Part shown: in pieces, positions 33,801-44,904 of the stretch
Layout: every line of letters begins with the position of its first letter
Numbering within the stretch: position 1 is the first letter of the stretch
Assembly (NCBI GenBank): GCA_014904845.1
Contig: MU119567.1
Coordinates: forward strand, 1-44,904
DNA length: 44,904 nucleotides
Direction of reading: 5' to 3'
DNA from: Acephala macrosclerotiorum
Lineage: Eukaryota > Ascomycota > Leotiomycetes > Helotiales > Mollisiaceae
The notes under the pieces: model-generated
What the model was told of the DNA's origin: nothing
The model's input: the letters and a program-made list of their open reading frames with translations, nothing else
Database searches by the model: none
Translations under genes and position numbers: made by a program

Positions 33801-35427
33801 ATGTTCAAAGGAGTGATGCGAAGTTTGCTTCCCCAGAAGATGCAAGCGCTGGCATCAAGATATGGGAAGCAGCTCGAGCAGCTATGGCACATCCAACTTT
33901 GTTCAAGCCATTCAAACAGACGTACAAAACAACAAATCAAGTCTACAGTAATCCAGAACGCGACGAAAATCCCTTGGCAATCGGGATGTCTGAGTTCAAG
34001 AACATCTGGGGTTCGTCTCCATCAGCAACTCTGGATACTGTCGTCTCACTTGGGACAGGCTTAGGAATCGGGATCACTTCCTCTCCTGCTGGGTTGGACA
34101 ACCGCACGAATTCTTGGAAGACAGGACGCTCAATCATCAGGAGGTCAAAGCCAAAGACACAGGCAAGGTTCGACAAACAATGCGAAAGGACTTGGAACGA
34201 TTATGTCAAATCACTACCAGCCACCTCCGCTGCGAGCCACATTCGTCTGAACATCGATGCCATCGACCTACCCGCTTTGGACGACATTGACAAAGCAGAG
34301 TCTTTGAGGAATATGGTTCGAACACAAATAAAGCCCAAGGAGGTACAGATGCTTGCTTCTGTATCTCTTGCCAAGCTCTTCTACTTCGAGAAGCTTGGTG
34401 ACCACGAGGTCTCAGGCAATGAGTTGTTCTTACGAGGTTCGTCCAAAGCACCACCACTCTTCAAACCCTGAGCTCTAACAAATGAATAACAGGCGATATA
34501 TTCTGTCGCATCCCAGACGGGACACCTGCACTTGCTGAAATAGGAAACCTCTTCCTCGATGGGAAATTCCGTCTCAGCAAAATCATCATCCAAGAAGCAT
34601 CCTGCTCAGCACAACCCTTCGACATCTCACAACAAGTCATCGAGGATATGATTCACGATTTGAAATTTAGAATGCCGGAACTTAACATACGGCTCGCGAA
34701 GCAAGCTGCGGAAGTTGACGCAAAGTTGCTGTTCGCAAATCGAGAAGAGTACACAATCAGCGGCTTCCCTCGATTAATCGTTGGGAAAAGAGCTCAGACA
34801 AGGAGTACTGCACGAGAAATCATCAACGGCACAGCAGGTATTCGCCGCCGGCCACAATGGACACCCCCCTCCCCAACATCCGCCCGCAACTCCTCATTCG
34901 ACTCCGGCATCCAACTTAGGTCTCGCCCCGCATCTCTATCCTCAAATCCCATCCCCCTTCCTCCTCGGTCGCCCAGACGTTTACTCCAACGACCACTACA
35001 AGAACTCGAAGCACCCAGCCCTCGTCCAATACAAGAACTCCCCGCCAACGACCCCCGCGATCCACGTTCCATAGCTGAAGCAATGAAACTCCAACTCGAG
35101 CGCGACAAGATCCGAAAAGAAGAAGTCGCGCCACTAGAAGATAGGTTGAGGCGACTGGAAGCTAATCAGGAGGTGCTGACGAGTTTGCTGGAAGGGTTGC
35201 AGAGTCCGAGCTCGAGTGGAAGTGGGAGTGTGTTGAATTCGAGGGATTTTGATGATAGTCCTTTGATTGATTTTAGTAGGACGAATACTGTTCGGAAAGC
35301 TGGGGGAAATAGTAAAGGAGCGGAAGAATATCAGATTCCGATTCCTAATCGGTCGTCTTCGAAAGCGGACAGGGTATTAGGGAGGAATGTTGAGAGTAGT
35401 GGTGTTGGGAGTTTTCTTGATTCTTGA
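30801..35427 (+). CDS. P-loop / RING / patatin-like protein with altered active site
   Basis: Large fungal protein related to patatin-like phospholipases with an N-terminal GTPase-like domain. Seven exons: 30801-31140, 31190-31823, 31876-32167, 32224-32608, 32657-33440, 33502-34436 and 34493-35427, giving 1434 residues. A Cys-rich zinc-binding segment is at residues ~14-46 (CDIHSC, FFCPACELTLCSRCW). A Walker A motif GQSGAGKST is at ~176, with DCEGLDGGE downstream. A RING-like segment is at ~707-735 (CWCCLFEAPEHALACGHVLC). The patatin domain starts at ~768. Normal patatins have DGGGxRG, GxSxG and a late DGG/DGA. Here these read DDGGVRS, TKGSSS (across the 33441-33501 intron, near residue 812) and, by alignment, SNP near 960, so a working Ser-Asp dyad is not evident. 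The C-terminal third is Pro/Ser-rich with a charged coiled stretch. All junctions keep phase and no stop interrupts it, so it may be an expressed pseudo-enzyme. Confidence 0.85.
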
Positions 35428-35668
35428 GGTTGTTCGGTTTGCGGAATTTTGGAAGCAGTAATGAAGAGCGAGTTTGGTGTCGATGTTTCCATTCATGGTA
35501 GATAAAAGCCCAATCCAATCAGGAACAAGTCTCTTCGTGTGCTTTGGTAACAGATCCGAACGACTCTCTTTCAATCTTTTAGTCTCGCCCACTCATCTAT
35601 TCTAAACTTGTGGCATTTGCTCTTCCTAAGTTGGCCGGATGCACAACCATCTTCCAAAAACGCCACCT

Positions 35669-37161
35669 CTACTTCCCCGCCCCTTTGCCCTTGAGAACGT
35701 ACCAGTACTGGTGATTATAGTACACACTGTTCTCCGTCTCCTCCATAACCTCTAACATCGGCCTCATACTCCTCCACTTATTCCTCTCCCCCTCAACCAA
35801 TAACCTCGCATTCTTCTCCTCCTCTCCCTCCCCTTTCCCAGACTTCACACCAAGCTTCCTCAAAATCTCAACTTCCTCAACCATCTCTTTCTCATTGTAG
35901 CACGTGAACATCGTGTAGTGGTCAGCATTGACCAGATACTTGATAGTAGGTGTCCACTCCGCGACACATTCTTGTGAATGTCCTGTTTGGAAAGCGACTG
36001 CCAGATCTGGTTTCAAGTATGCAGGGGAGTTGATGAAATCGTGATAAGCGCTTTTGTGCATTTCCATTGAGCGAATCCGCTTCTGCTTCATGCACTCTGG
36101 ACAACAATCCAAGACGATTTTCCCTTCGGTTCCAATCTGCGTGGGGATCTCGAGACCTATCATCACGGTGTTTATCTCTTTGAGAGAGGGGAGGAGGTGC
36201 AGAATCTCTTCAAAAAGCATCAGGGCATCCAACTCCTTCGCGTTGGCTCCAATGAGATGAAGCGTGACTGTCTCTTTTGTTCCTAGATCTGGGTACACGG
36301 CTTCTAGGCCGGCAATGATGGAGAGCATCATGCTCATTTTCTCGGTGGCGGCCGTCATTGCGCTGGCCATTTCATCGTTCTCGACAAGAGGTTTCAAGTC
36401 AGGTGATAAGAGGCCGGCAATCATGGGCTTGTCCGAGATCGTGGTGTAGTAGTCTAGCCAACCTGATGCGGTGGAGAGAGGGAGGTAGGTTGAGCGAGGT
36501 GTGCCGGTTGGCATAATTAAAGAGGGTTCCGAAGTCTCGATGTAGTGAGATATGGCGAATCGTTCTGCGGTTTTGACTTCGGTAAGGGAGGAACAGGCTG
36601 AGTCGTGTGAGGAGAGAGAGCATGATGGGCAATGGGATGCAATCTGGCATTTGGGACAGAGGGTGAGTTTTTGGTTTGAAAGAGGAAGTTGGAAGATGGT
36701 TAGGTGGCAGGAGACGCAGTAGGGTTGGTATTGGAGGAGGCGTTCGTCGTTGACGGTGAATTGGCCGCGGGGTTGATGGTTTCTAAAGACTGTGATGCGC
36801 ATCCACTGTTTTCTGTCAGTTGATGATTGAATTTGGGGAGGGAGGGAAAGACCATTTCCTGTCTATATTCTTCCCATGATTGGGGTAGTTTGGGTGAATC
36901 GAGGGAGTTGATCTCTTGGAGCACGGGACATAGTTTCTTGTGACCTCTTTTCCAGTCTTTCTTCTGGCATTCTCCTGAGCAATAGCTACCATAACTCATC
37001 AGCTTCACTTTTCAATTCGATTTGTGATTGGAAACAAACAATACGCGTTTGCAACTACCGCATTTGTTTAGTTTCGTCGCTGCCCTATAGCACATGAAAC
37101 ATATCGCTCCCTTAACAGCTGAGACTGGAGTCGGGAAGAGAACAGCTTCTGACTTCGACAT
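35669..37161 (-). CDS. MYND zinc finger protein, Mss51-like C-terminal region
   Basis: Three exons, 37161-37040, 36985-36853 and 36805-35669, give 463 residues. The junction of exons 1 and 2 creates a full MYND finger at residues ~17-58: CFMC, CGSC, KRVFYCSGEC, then a His and Cys in GHKKLC. A second Cys/His-rich segment occurs at ~115-155 (CVSCH, CPKCQIASHCPSC). The rest resembles the C-terminal region shared by fungal Mss51 (a yeast mitochondrial translation activator) and MYND proteins, for example LHLIGANAKELD and DLAVAFQTGHSQE. Whether it acts in mitochondria is unknown: no clear presequence is seen. The first donor (GTTTGT) and the second (GTCTTT) are non-consensus but restore phase and the finger. 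It converges with the patatin-like gene (241 bp between stops). Confidence 0.85.
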
Positions 37162-38199
37162 CTTGAGAGGCGTAGTACTGGTGGTGCGAGATCTCCAAGA
37201 ATTGTTTGGTTTCTTTCTACCGTAGCAGGAGTGTGTTTGGTAACGATGGCGGGGTTGCGGAAAGGGGTGGAGGGGTTGGGGTCAAGGGGTCCTCGCGTAG
37301 GGATTTTAGCGCGTGCTAGTCGCGATAGCTTTGAACCTTTCAAACATGGACTGTCTTTCCTTCATTTCAACCATCCCGTTCGAATTACTTTGGAGAGAGG
37401 TCCTCTCTATTTTATAGTATAAACTATGCCGCAAAAGTCCTTAATTGTGGTCTTTGAGAGTCAAAGGTCGCTATTCTGCTCGCAGATGCGCTTGGTACAG
37501 ACTGATCGACTGTCTGCTGCACAGGTGGGAGAGGCAGCGCTCTGCGAGTATGGGGATCCGTGATGATGTGCGGTTGTGCTAGAGCGCGGCGAGGGTCAAT
37601 TGATTGAGAGAATGGTTGGTTGGAGCTGCAAAAGGGCGCGATTTGCTAGTTCTGACATTGTAGGCTAAGGTGTCTTTTTCTTCCAGCACTGCTAGCTAGG
37701 TACGTCCATCACGATGGAAGCTTTTGGAGTGACGGCATGCTAATTCTGTCTGCAGGTAGGTCTTTTTATTCCGCGAGCCAATTGTATCCTCGAATGTTCC
37801 CTCCAGCGACATTCTCGATCATCTGTACACGATTGCACCCTGTTCTCGACTTTGTTGAGATGGGAAGGTAGGACAGAGTGCCTCACAGTGAAGCTCTACA
37901 TATGTGTAAAGGTCTAGTACGAGTGGTGTAGATATGCGGCACACTGGAGCTTTGGAAAATGCTCTCCTCGATCGAAGGGAGCGTGGCGGTTTGCTCCAAG
38001 CTTGGGAGTGCTAGACTACGTTTGTACGCAACCTCCTTGCAAATTACTTCCAACTCGATACATGCTGGAACGAGGGATTGCCAAAACAATGGCTTCTATA
38101 AGCAGATAATGGCATCATTTGAACCTCGGGCGGGTATAGGGGCTTCTCACGTCGATCGAATAGCCCCAAGTAACGAGAAACAACCGAATCTATAGCCTC
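37162..38199. other. Intergenic region upstream of the MYND gene
   Basis: About 1 kb of ordinary composition between the MYND gene start and the gene remnants. It should contain the MYND gene promoter. No supported coding frame, RNA gene or repeat seen. Confidence 0.5.
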
Positions 38200-39150
38200 C
38201 TACTTCCACTGCAAACCCTTTCCAAACGTCGAAACGAAATTCGCACGAAATCCATCTCCCTCCTGCGCAGCTGGCCCGATGTCCGATGGACTCCAATCTA
38301 GCATGACCCATCTATCCTCTCCGAAGGTTGCAAAACCCTTTCTTCCCAACCTTCCATCCAACTGCGATAAAGGCAAGCTGAAGCTCAAAGCTCTAAACTC
38401 CTTTGATATGCTAGAACCCTGGTCTTAACGTCCAAAGATTTGCCGAAGAGATAGGCTTAGCTGGGATGGAACCAAACAGAATCGCCCGGGCTTGAAGTCT
38501 GCATCGAAAGTTGGACTCAATATCCTTCAATGTCCAGACATTCATCTGATGTGTCATAGGAATTGGGCAATAAGCTTTTTCAGAGCAGAACCACAGCCTG
38601 AGACTGAGATATGCAACGAAAGTTATCAATGTCCTCCCTATGTTCAGACATTCACCTGAGGAGCTAGGCTAGACGAAAGCAAGACCGGGAGCCTAGATAG
38701 CATGAAGCAGCACTATGACGTGCAACGAAAACTCGAGGCCAATGTTTCGGTTGAATAGCTTGAAGATTTGAGATATTCGGACGAAAAATCAACCACGACA
38801 TTCCAGCGAGAGCCCCGCTTTCCTCACAAGCAACCACCACACTACGAGCGTCAGGCCCGACACTCACCAAGGCGAAGAACAACTCCGTCCCAGTATTCTA
38901 TCTCATCACCATCCAATCCTCTCAACAAATTCAGAACGACATTGGAGTATATCTCACCCATCTCCAACTGCAGTATCCGCGCCTTCTTCTCCAAATGATC
39001 CTTCCAGCGCTCTCTCCAGTCCCATCTTGTGAATTGCTCCTGACTGGTCATCTCCTTCAGGTCCTTGAGCAAGCACTAGAGCCCGATTTCAAGTAGCAAA
39101 CAATCTAACTGGTATTGATCATACTCGATCCGAATCTCGATCTTCTATCT
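38200..39150 (-). pseudogene. Decayed gene remnant(s), family unknown
   Basis: Two segments read like coding sequence but do not form one intact gene. At 39150-38868 a frame with EYDQYQLDCLLLEIGL, then TAG (39076-39078), then LLKDLKEMTSQEQFTRWDW and LNLLRGLDGDEIEYWDGVV ends at a plausible donor (GTGAGT at 38867). At 38421-38200 a frame with LPLSQLDGRLGRKGF and EDRWVMLDWSPSDIGPAA ends in a TAG stop at the 3' side. Between them lies a degenerate ~110-bp tandem repeat with stops in all useful frames. The likely reading is one minus-strand gene broken by a nonsense codon and repeat expansion at the edge of the AT block. I do not recognise the family. Confidence 0.4.
38490..38790. repeat. Degenerate ~110-bp tandem repeat, three partial copies
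   Basis: The word TGCAaCGAAAg recurs at 38500, 38612 and 38721 (spacing 112 and 109). A second word, CAGACATTCAtCTGA, recurs about 40-50 bp after the first two copies. Copies differ by many substitutions. It lies inside the decayed gene remnant. Confidence 0.55.
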
Positions 39151-40536
39151 GCGCCGTCCACTGGCTTTTCAAGATACTCGGGGTGCTGATGGAATTGGGC
39201 ATCTGGGGTTCAAGCTACAACTGGCTCAGTCGACTGCTTTTCTTGATCCGGTCGAGAACAATCCCAATAAAGTAAATAGAGTTGCTTGATTGACCTCCCT
39301 ACAAAAGTACTATAGTAGGGCTATATACTTTCTCTTTAAAATCCTTTTTGTAAATAGCTAGTTTCAAAAGCAATTATAATAGTTTAAAAATATAATATAT
39401 TAAAAATAATAATTTAAAAAATATATATATTTTAATATATTTTTTTAAAAATAAAAAAACGTTTTAATTTTTTTTTTTTAATTTAAATTTAAATTTAAAA
39501 TTTATAAATCGTATAAAATAAAAAAAAATTTAAATATAAATTTAAATAATTTTATTAAAACGAATATTTTAAAAATTATAATATATTAAAATAAAAAAAA
39601 TATAATATTAAATTAAAACGAGTTTTAAATTTTTTAATAAAAAATTATTAATTTTATAAAATATTAAAAAAATATTATATTATAAAAATAAAAATATTAA
39701 TATAAATTATATTTTTATTAATTATATTTTTAAAATTAAAATTAATATTAATTTTTATTAAATTATATATTATTTATATAATACGAATTATTTTAATAAA
39801 GAATATTAAAATTTCGATTTATATACGATTATAATTAAAAATTATTTATTAATATAAATTATATAAAATTAATAAATAAATTAAATTTTAAATTTTAAAC
39901 GATTTTATTAATTTATTATTATATAAATTAATAAAATATAATTATATTTAATAAAAATAATAATTATAAAATTATTTAAATATATTTTTATTTTAAATAT
40001 TAAAATTTATATTAAAAAATTAATAATAAAATAATTATTTTATATTTCGAATTATTTATAAATTAAAAAAAATTATAAATAATAAATTAATAAAAAAAAA
40101 AATTTAAAATAAAAAATTTTTTTTTTTTTATATATTATTAAATATTAAATATTATTTTAAATTTAATTTTTTTTTTTTATTTTTTAAAATTTTTTTTTAA
40201 TTAAAATTAAATATATTATTAATTTTAATTTTTATTATAATAATTATATTTTTAATATTATTAAAAATAATAATAAATTAAAAAGAAAATAAATAAATAA
40301 ATTAAATAATATTAATTTTCAATTTAATTTAATATCGTATATAATTATTAAATTAAATTTAATTATTTAAAAAAATAATTTTTTTTATAATTTATTAATA
40401 TATAAAATTTATTAATATTTTAATATAAAAATTATATAATTAAATTTTAAAATTTATTAAAAATTATAAATATTAAAATTAAATAATTATAAATTATAAA
40501 ATAATAATAAAAATTTTTATTTTTTTTATTTTTTTT

Positions 40537-40592
40537 AATAATTTTTTTTTAATAAAATTTTTTTTTAATAAAATTTTTTTTTAATAAATTTT
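40537..40592. repeat. Short AT tandem repeat
   Basis: A unit of about 16 bp, AATAAAATTTTTTTTT, is repeated roughly three times with one shorter first copy. It is a simple-sequence tract within the AT block and may reflect replication slippage. Confidence 0.55.
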
Positions 40593-41074
40593 AATTTTTT
40601 AATAATTTTTATTTTTTTAATTTTTTACGTTTTTTTATTATTATTTTAATTTATTTTTTTATTTATATTATAAAATAATTTATATTTAAAAACTTTTTTA
40701 AAATTTTATTAAATATTAATTTTATTATAATATTTATTAAATTATTTTATTTATTAAATTTATTAAATTATAATTAATTTAAATTTAAATTTAAATTTAA
40801 ATTAATTAAATAATAATTTACTTTTTTAAATATTTTAAATATATTTTAAATATTTTAAACGTTTTTATTAGTAATATTAAAATACTCGAGTATATTAATA
40901 TATTACGTTCAATTGTCGTAGTTTTTACGTATTAAATATAAAAATTGTTAATTATTTAAAGAACTAAATTTAAAATTGAGAGTATTAATATACTTTCAAG
41001 TTCTACGCTAATTCTCTCTTAATTAGAACACGTGATAAATACGTGCATATATTTCGACAGTTTTAAAATTTATA

Positions 41075-42460
41075 AATATAAAATATTTAATAATATTAAT
41101 AAATTTTAATTTAATAATAATAAATTTAATTTTTTAAATATAATTAAATCGATTAAAAAATTATTATTAAAATTATTAAATTAATATAAATTAAAATAAT
41201 AAATTTTACGTTTAAAACGTTTAAAACGTTTAAAAATTATTTAAAAAATTTAAAACGTTTAAATTAATTAATATATATAAATTTAAAATATTAATTTTTT
41301 TAAATAAAAAATATTAAAATTTTCAATTATATATATATATTTTTAATATTGTAATTAATTATTAAATATTTTATATTATTTTATTTTATTCGATTATATA
41401 TATAAAATATTATATATAAATTATTTTATTAAATTTAAATTTTTAAAAATAATATAATTTAAAGTATTTTTAAATTAATAAATAAAAATTTTATAAAATA
41501 AAATATATATTAAAAATTTTATATTCGAACTTTGTAATAATATATTTCAATACGCGCTCGATAAAATTAATTAAAATTTTTAAAATAAAATCTTATAATA
41601 TAAGAGATTTTATATATAAAGTTTTAAGTAATTTAATTTTAAATTTGTTAAATATTTCAATTTTAATATATTTAAAGTATTTAAAGCGTTTAAAATTCGT
41701 TTAAAAAACTTGAAAAAATGAATTATTATTTGATTAATTTAATTAAACGATTTCAATTTGATTACAATTTAATAAGCTCGATAAATAGCGTTCTAAACTA
41801 GAGTTAAACTTAACAAAGAATAATACGTCGATTCGATTATTAGTAAATTTTCGATTAAATTAAAATTTACTAATAAAATTTAAAATTAAATTATTTAAAA
41901 TTTAATATATATAATTTTTTGTATTATAAAATTTTATTATATACGTATTAAAGTATATTATTATAAAATTTAAATATATAATTTTTAATATTTGTTATTA
42001 AAATGTATTAATATAATTTTAAATTTAATCGAATTAATATAATCGTATTTTAAGTTTAAAATTTTAAAATTTTTAATTTTAAATTTTTTTAATATATATT
42101 TTATTTTATTAATTTAAAAATATTTTAAATTATATTACTTTTAAAAGTTTAAATTTAATAAAACAATTTATACATAATATTTTACGTATATAATCGAATA
42201 AAATAAAATAAAATATTTAATAATTAATTATAATATTAAAAATATACGTATATAATTAAAAGTTTTAATATTTTTTATTTAAAAAATTAATATTTTTAAA
42301 TTTATATATTTTAATTAATTTAAATTAAACGTTTTAAATATAAAATTTATTATTTTAATATGAATTAATTTAATAAATTTAATAATATTTAAAAAAGTTA
42401 TATTTATTATTATTAAATTAAAATTTATTAAAATTTATAATTTTTTATATTTATATAATT
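41075..42460. repeat. Large imperfect inverted repeat in the AT block
   Basis: The left arm (~41075-41665) matches the reverse complement of the right arm (~41860-42460). Clear anchor pairs are 41389-41440 with 42148-42197 (a CGA-containing ~50-bp match with three differences), 41101-41130 with ~42398-42427, and ~41531-41570 with ~41930-41965. Indels shift the register, including ~130 extra bases in the right arm. Many differences are C/T or G/A, for example GCGCTCG (41554-41560 region) against GTATATA. Two head-to-head copies of a repeat, or a foldback element, both fit. Confidence 0.6.
41838..41875. repeat. Perfect 14-bp hairpin
   Basis: TATTAGTAAATTTT (41838-41851) and its exact reverse complement (41862-41875) flank a 10-nt loop. 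It lies near the inner border of the right arm of the larger inverted repeat. In such AT-rich DNA a chance origin is possible. Confidence 0.5.
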
Positions 42461-44904
42461 ATCAAAAAATTATTATATTAATTATAAAACGCTTTTTTTA
42501 ATTGTTTTTAATTTAATTAAATATTTATAAAATAAATATAAATTTATATATATATAATAATTAAAATATTAAAAAAAATTAAATTATTAAATAATTATAT
42601 TAATAAAAAATTTTATTATAATTATTATATTATATATTTTTAAAATTAAAATGTTTATTTTTTATGAAATTATAATAAATAAATAAATTATTAATAAAAA
42701 TAAAAGTTTTAATATTAAATAATAATAAATAAATTAAATATTATTTTAAATTAATAAATAATAATAATATAAATTGTATTTTCAAATTAAATTAAAATAT
42801 ATTTATTAAAAATTAAAAATATTTTTAATATTAATTTTTTTTTTTAATTAATATAAATATATTATCGATTTATATTTTAATAATTATAATTATATTTAAT
42901 AATATAAATAATAAATTTTTTTAATAAAAGTATTAATATAAATTATTAATTAAATACAAATATAAATAATATTATAAAATTATATTTTAATATTAAAATA
43001 ATAATTAATTAATAATTAATTTTTAAAATTATTAAAAATTATATAAATTTTTTTTTTATTATTATATTTTTAAATTATTAATTTTATTAATTAATTTTAA
43101 ATTTTAAATTTAAATTTAAATATATTTAATAAAATTATATTAAATAAAATTAAAAACTTTTTTTTATAATTTTAATAATAATTTTAAATTTTTTTTTTAT
43201 TTATTATAAAAATTATAAAAATTTTATTTTTTTTAATAATAATAATAATAAATTAATTATTAAAATTTTTATAATTTTTTTATCGTTTTAATAAAATTAT
43301 AATATTTATTTTATTTAAATTTTTTATTATATATTATTACGTATAAATAATAATAATAAATTTAATTTAATTAAAAAATATTATTACGAATTATATAATT
43401 TATAATATATAATTAAACTAATATTTAAAATATTAATATATAAAAAATAAAACTTTTTATAATATATATATTTTTATTTAATAATTTTTTTTAAATATTT
43501 TTAATTATATTTTTTAATTAATTTTTCGTTTATTTTATTTAATTAAAAATATTAAATTTTTTTTTTAATTTTTTTAATTATTTTTTTAATTATTAATTCA
43601 ATTATAAACTTATTATATTTTTTTTTTATATAATAAAATTTATTAATTATTACACGAAAATTAATTAATTTATATAATTTTTTATTTGTTTTTTTATATT
43701 AAACGTATATTTTAAATAAAATTAATAAAATTAATATAAATTTCGTATTTAAATTGTTTTTTATTATAAACGCGTTATTAATTTAATATTAAATATATAA
43801 ATAATATATTTTTTTTAAATAATTATTTAAATTGTTTTAATTTTTTTAATAATTAATAATAATAACGTATTATTATTAATTATTTTAAAATAAATTTTAA
43901 AAACTAATAATGTAAATATAATATCGTTTAATTTTATTAAAAAAAAATTTATTATTAATTATTTATTAATAATATTTATTATATAATAATTATATATTTA
44001 AATTTTTAATATTTAATAATAATCGATTAATAAATAAATTTTAATTAATAAAAATATTAAAAATTTTAATTTTTAAATTATTATAAAAAATTATAAATAT
44101 TTATAATTATTCGTATATAAAATTTATAAATTTTACGTATATAAATTTTATTTAAATCGATCGATTTTACGATTAAATTTTAAATAATATTAATATTTTT
44201 AATAATTAATTAAATAAAACGCGATTATTAATTTTTTAATAAAAAATATTACAATTTAATAATTTTTAATTTTATAATTTAATACGCGTTTAATAAATTT
44301 ATTTAAAACTTTTATAATAAATTAAATAAAATTTATAAATTATAAATTTTAAATATTTAAATATTTAATCGTAAATTAATATTATTAATATTAAATTAAA
44401 ATAATTAATAATATTAATATATTTTTTATAAATTTAATAATTAAATAATTAAACTCGTAATTATTTTATAAAATAAATTTAAATTTTTTAAATAATTATT
44501 TATATATTTAATAAAATATTAAATATATTTAATATTTATATTATAATTTATTTGTTAAACTTTTTTTATAAAACGTTATATTAATATATAATTAATATAA
44601 TTTAATATTAATAAAATAATTTTATTTTTTTATAATAAAAAAAATTTAAAATTTTTTTCAAATTATTAAATTTTATATTTATATTTTAAATATAAAATAA
44701 AAAAATATATTTATAAAAATAATATAAAAAATAATAATTTGAATAATTTTTTATAATAAAATAATATTTTTATTAAAACGAATTTTATAAATTTTAATTA
44801 TAAAAATATTTAATTAAATATTAATATTAAATTTTTATAATATTATAAATTGTAATTAATTAATAATTAATATTTTAATAATTTTATTATTTAATATAAT
44901 TTTT

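Larger units (their letters stand above)
39340..44904. repeat. Extreme AT-rich block, RIP-mutated repeat DNA
   Basis: From about 39340 to the end the sequence is almost only A and T. In 39421-40020 I count 8 C and 10 G in 600 bases (3% G+C), and all eight C are followed by G. TAA stops are so dense that no open frame of any size exists on either strand. This is the outcome expected from heavy repeat-induced point mutation (C to T in duplicated DNA) of transposons in Pezizomycotina, and it could be a centromeric or other heterochromatic segment. No TTAGGG-type telomere repeat is seen. The original elements are no longer recognisable. Less altered pockets remain at about 40860-41075 and 41520-41860. 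Confidence 0.85.

Noticed and set aside
38490..38790. CRISPR-like array
   Set aside because: Three highly diverged ~110-bp copies without conserved short repeats and unique spacers, in a eukaryotic genome, are a degenerate tandem repeat.
39340..44904. Mitochondrial DNA insertion or telomere
   Set aside because: About 3% G+C with no open frames and no rRNA or tRNA signatures is more extreme than fungal mitochondrial DNA, and no TTAGGG-type repeats occur.

Overview
The window is nuclear DNA from a filamentous ascomycete (Pezizomycotina; Leotiomycetes is only a guess). Genes carry short introns of about 45-135 nt with GT/AG ends, a dispersed 5S rRNA gene lies between or inside protein genes, fungal-only families are present (Zn2Cys6 regulator, RhoGEF-BAR-SH3, P-loop/RING/patatin protein), and a gene-rich block of ordinary composition stops abruptly at a 5.5 kb block of extreme AT content typical of repeat-induced point mutation (RIP). 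Gene models below were spliced by hand by matching reading phase, splice signals and family motifs across exons.

Layout. 1-115: AT-rich fringe. 255-2284 (-): flavin monooxygenase of the Baeyer-Villiger type, probably a recent pseudogene (Trp codon turned to TAG, plus a 5' frame break). 2829-5043 (-): TBC-domain protein lacking both RabGAP catalytic residues. 6381-10809 (-): telomerase reverse transcriptase (TERT) in nine exons; its last intron is 622 nt and holds a complete 5S rRNA gene on the same strand, with its own TATA box and T-run terminator. 12348-18209 (+): large RhoGEF with DH, BAR and SH3 domains. 18943-20044 (-): dienelactone hydrolase. 21175-22852 (+): salicylate-hydroxylase-type FAD monooxygenase. 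22974-25565 (-): Zn2Cys6 transcription factor. 27266-29067 (+): MFS transporter. 30801-35427 (+): multidomain P-loop/RING/patatin protein whose patatin active-site motifs are all altered. 35669-37161 (-): MYND zinc finger protein with an Mss51-like C-terminal region. 38200-39150: decayed gene remnants and a degenerate tandem repeat. 39340-44904: AT block, about 3% G+C in the part counted, with no open frames and a large inverted repeat.

How the genes may work together. The hydrolase, FAD monooxygenase, Zn2Cys6 regulator and MFS transporter (18.9-29.1 kb) look like a small catabolic group for an aromatic acid; this is inference from neighbourhood and family. TERT, the RhoGEF and the TBC protein are housekeeping-type genes. 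The most unusual features are the 5S gene nested in a TERT intron, the patatin-like protein without a recognisable active site, and the AT block in which nearly every surviving C is followed by G.
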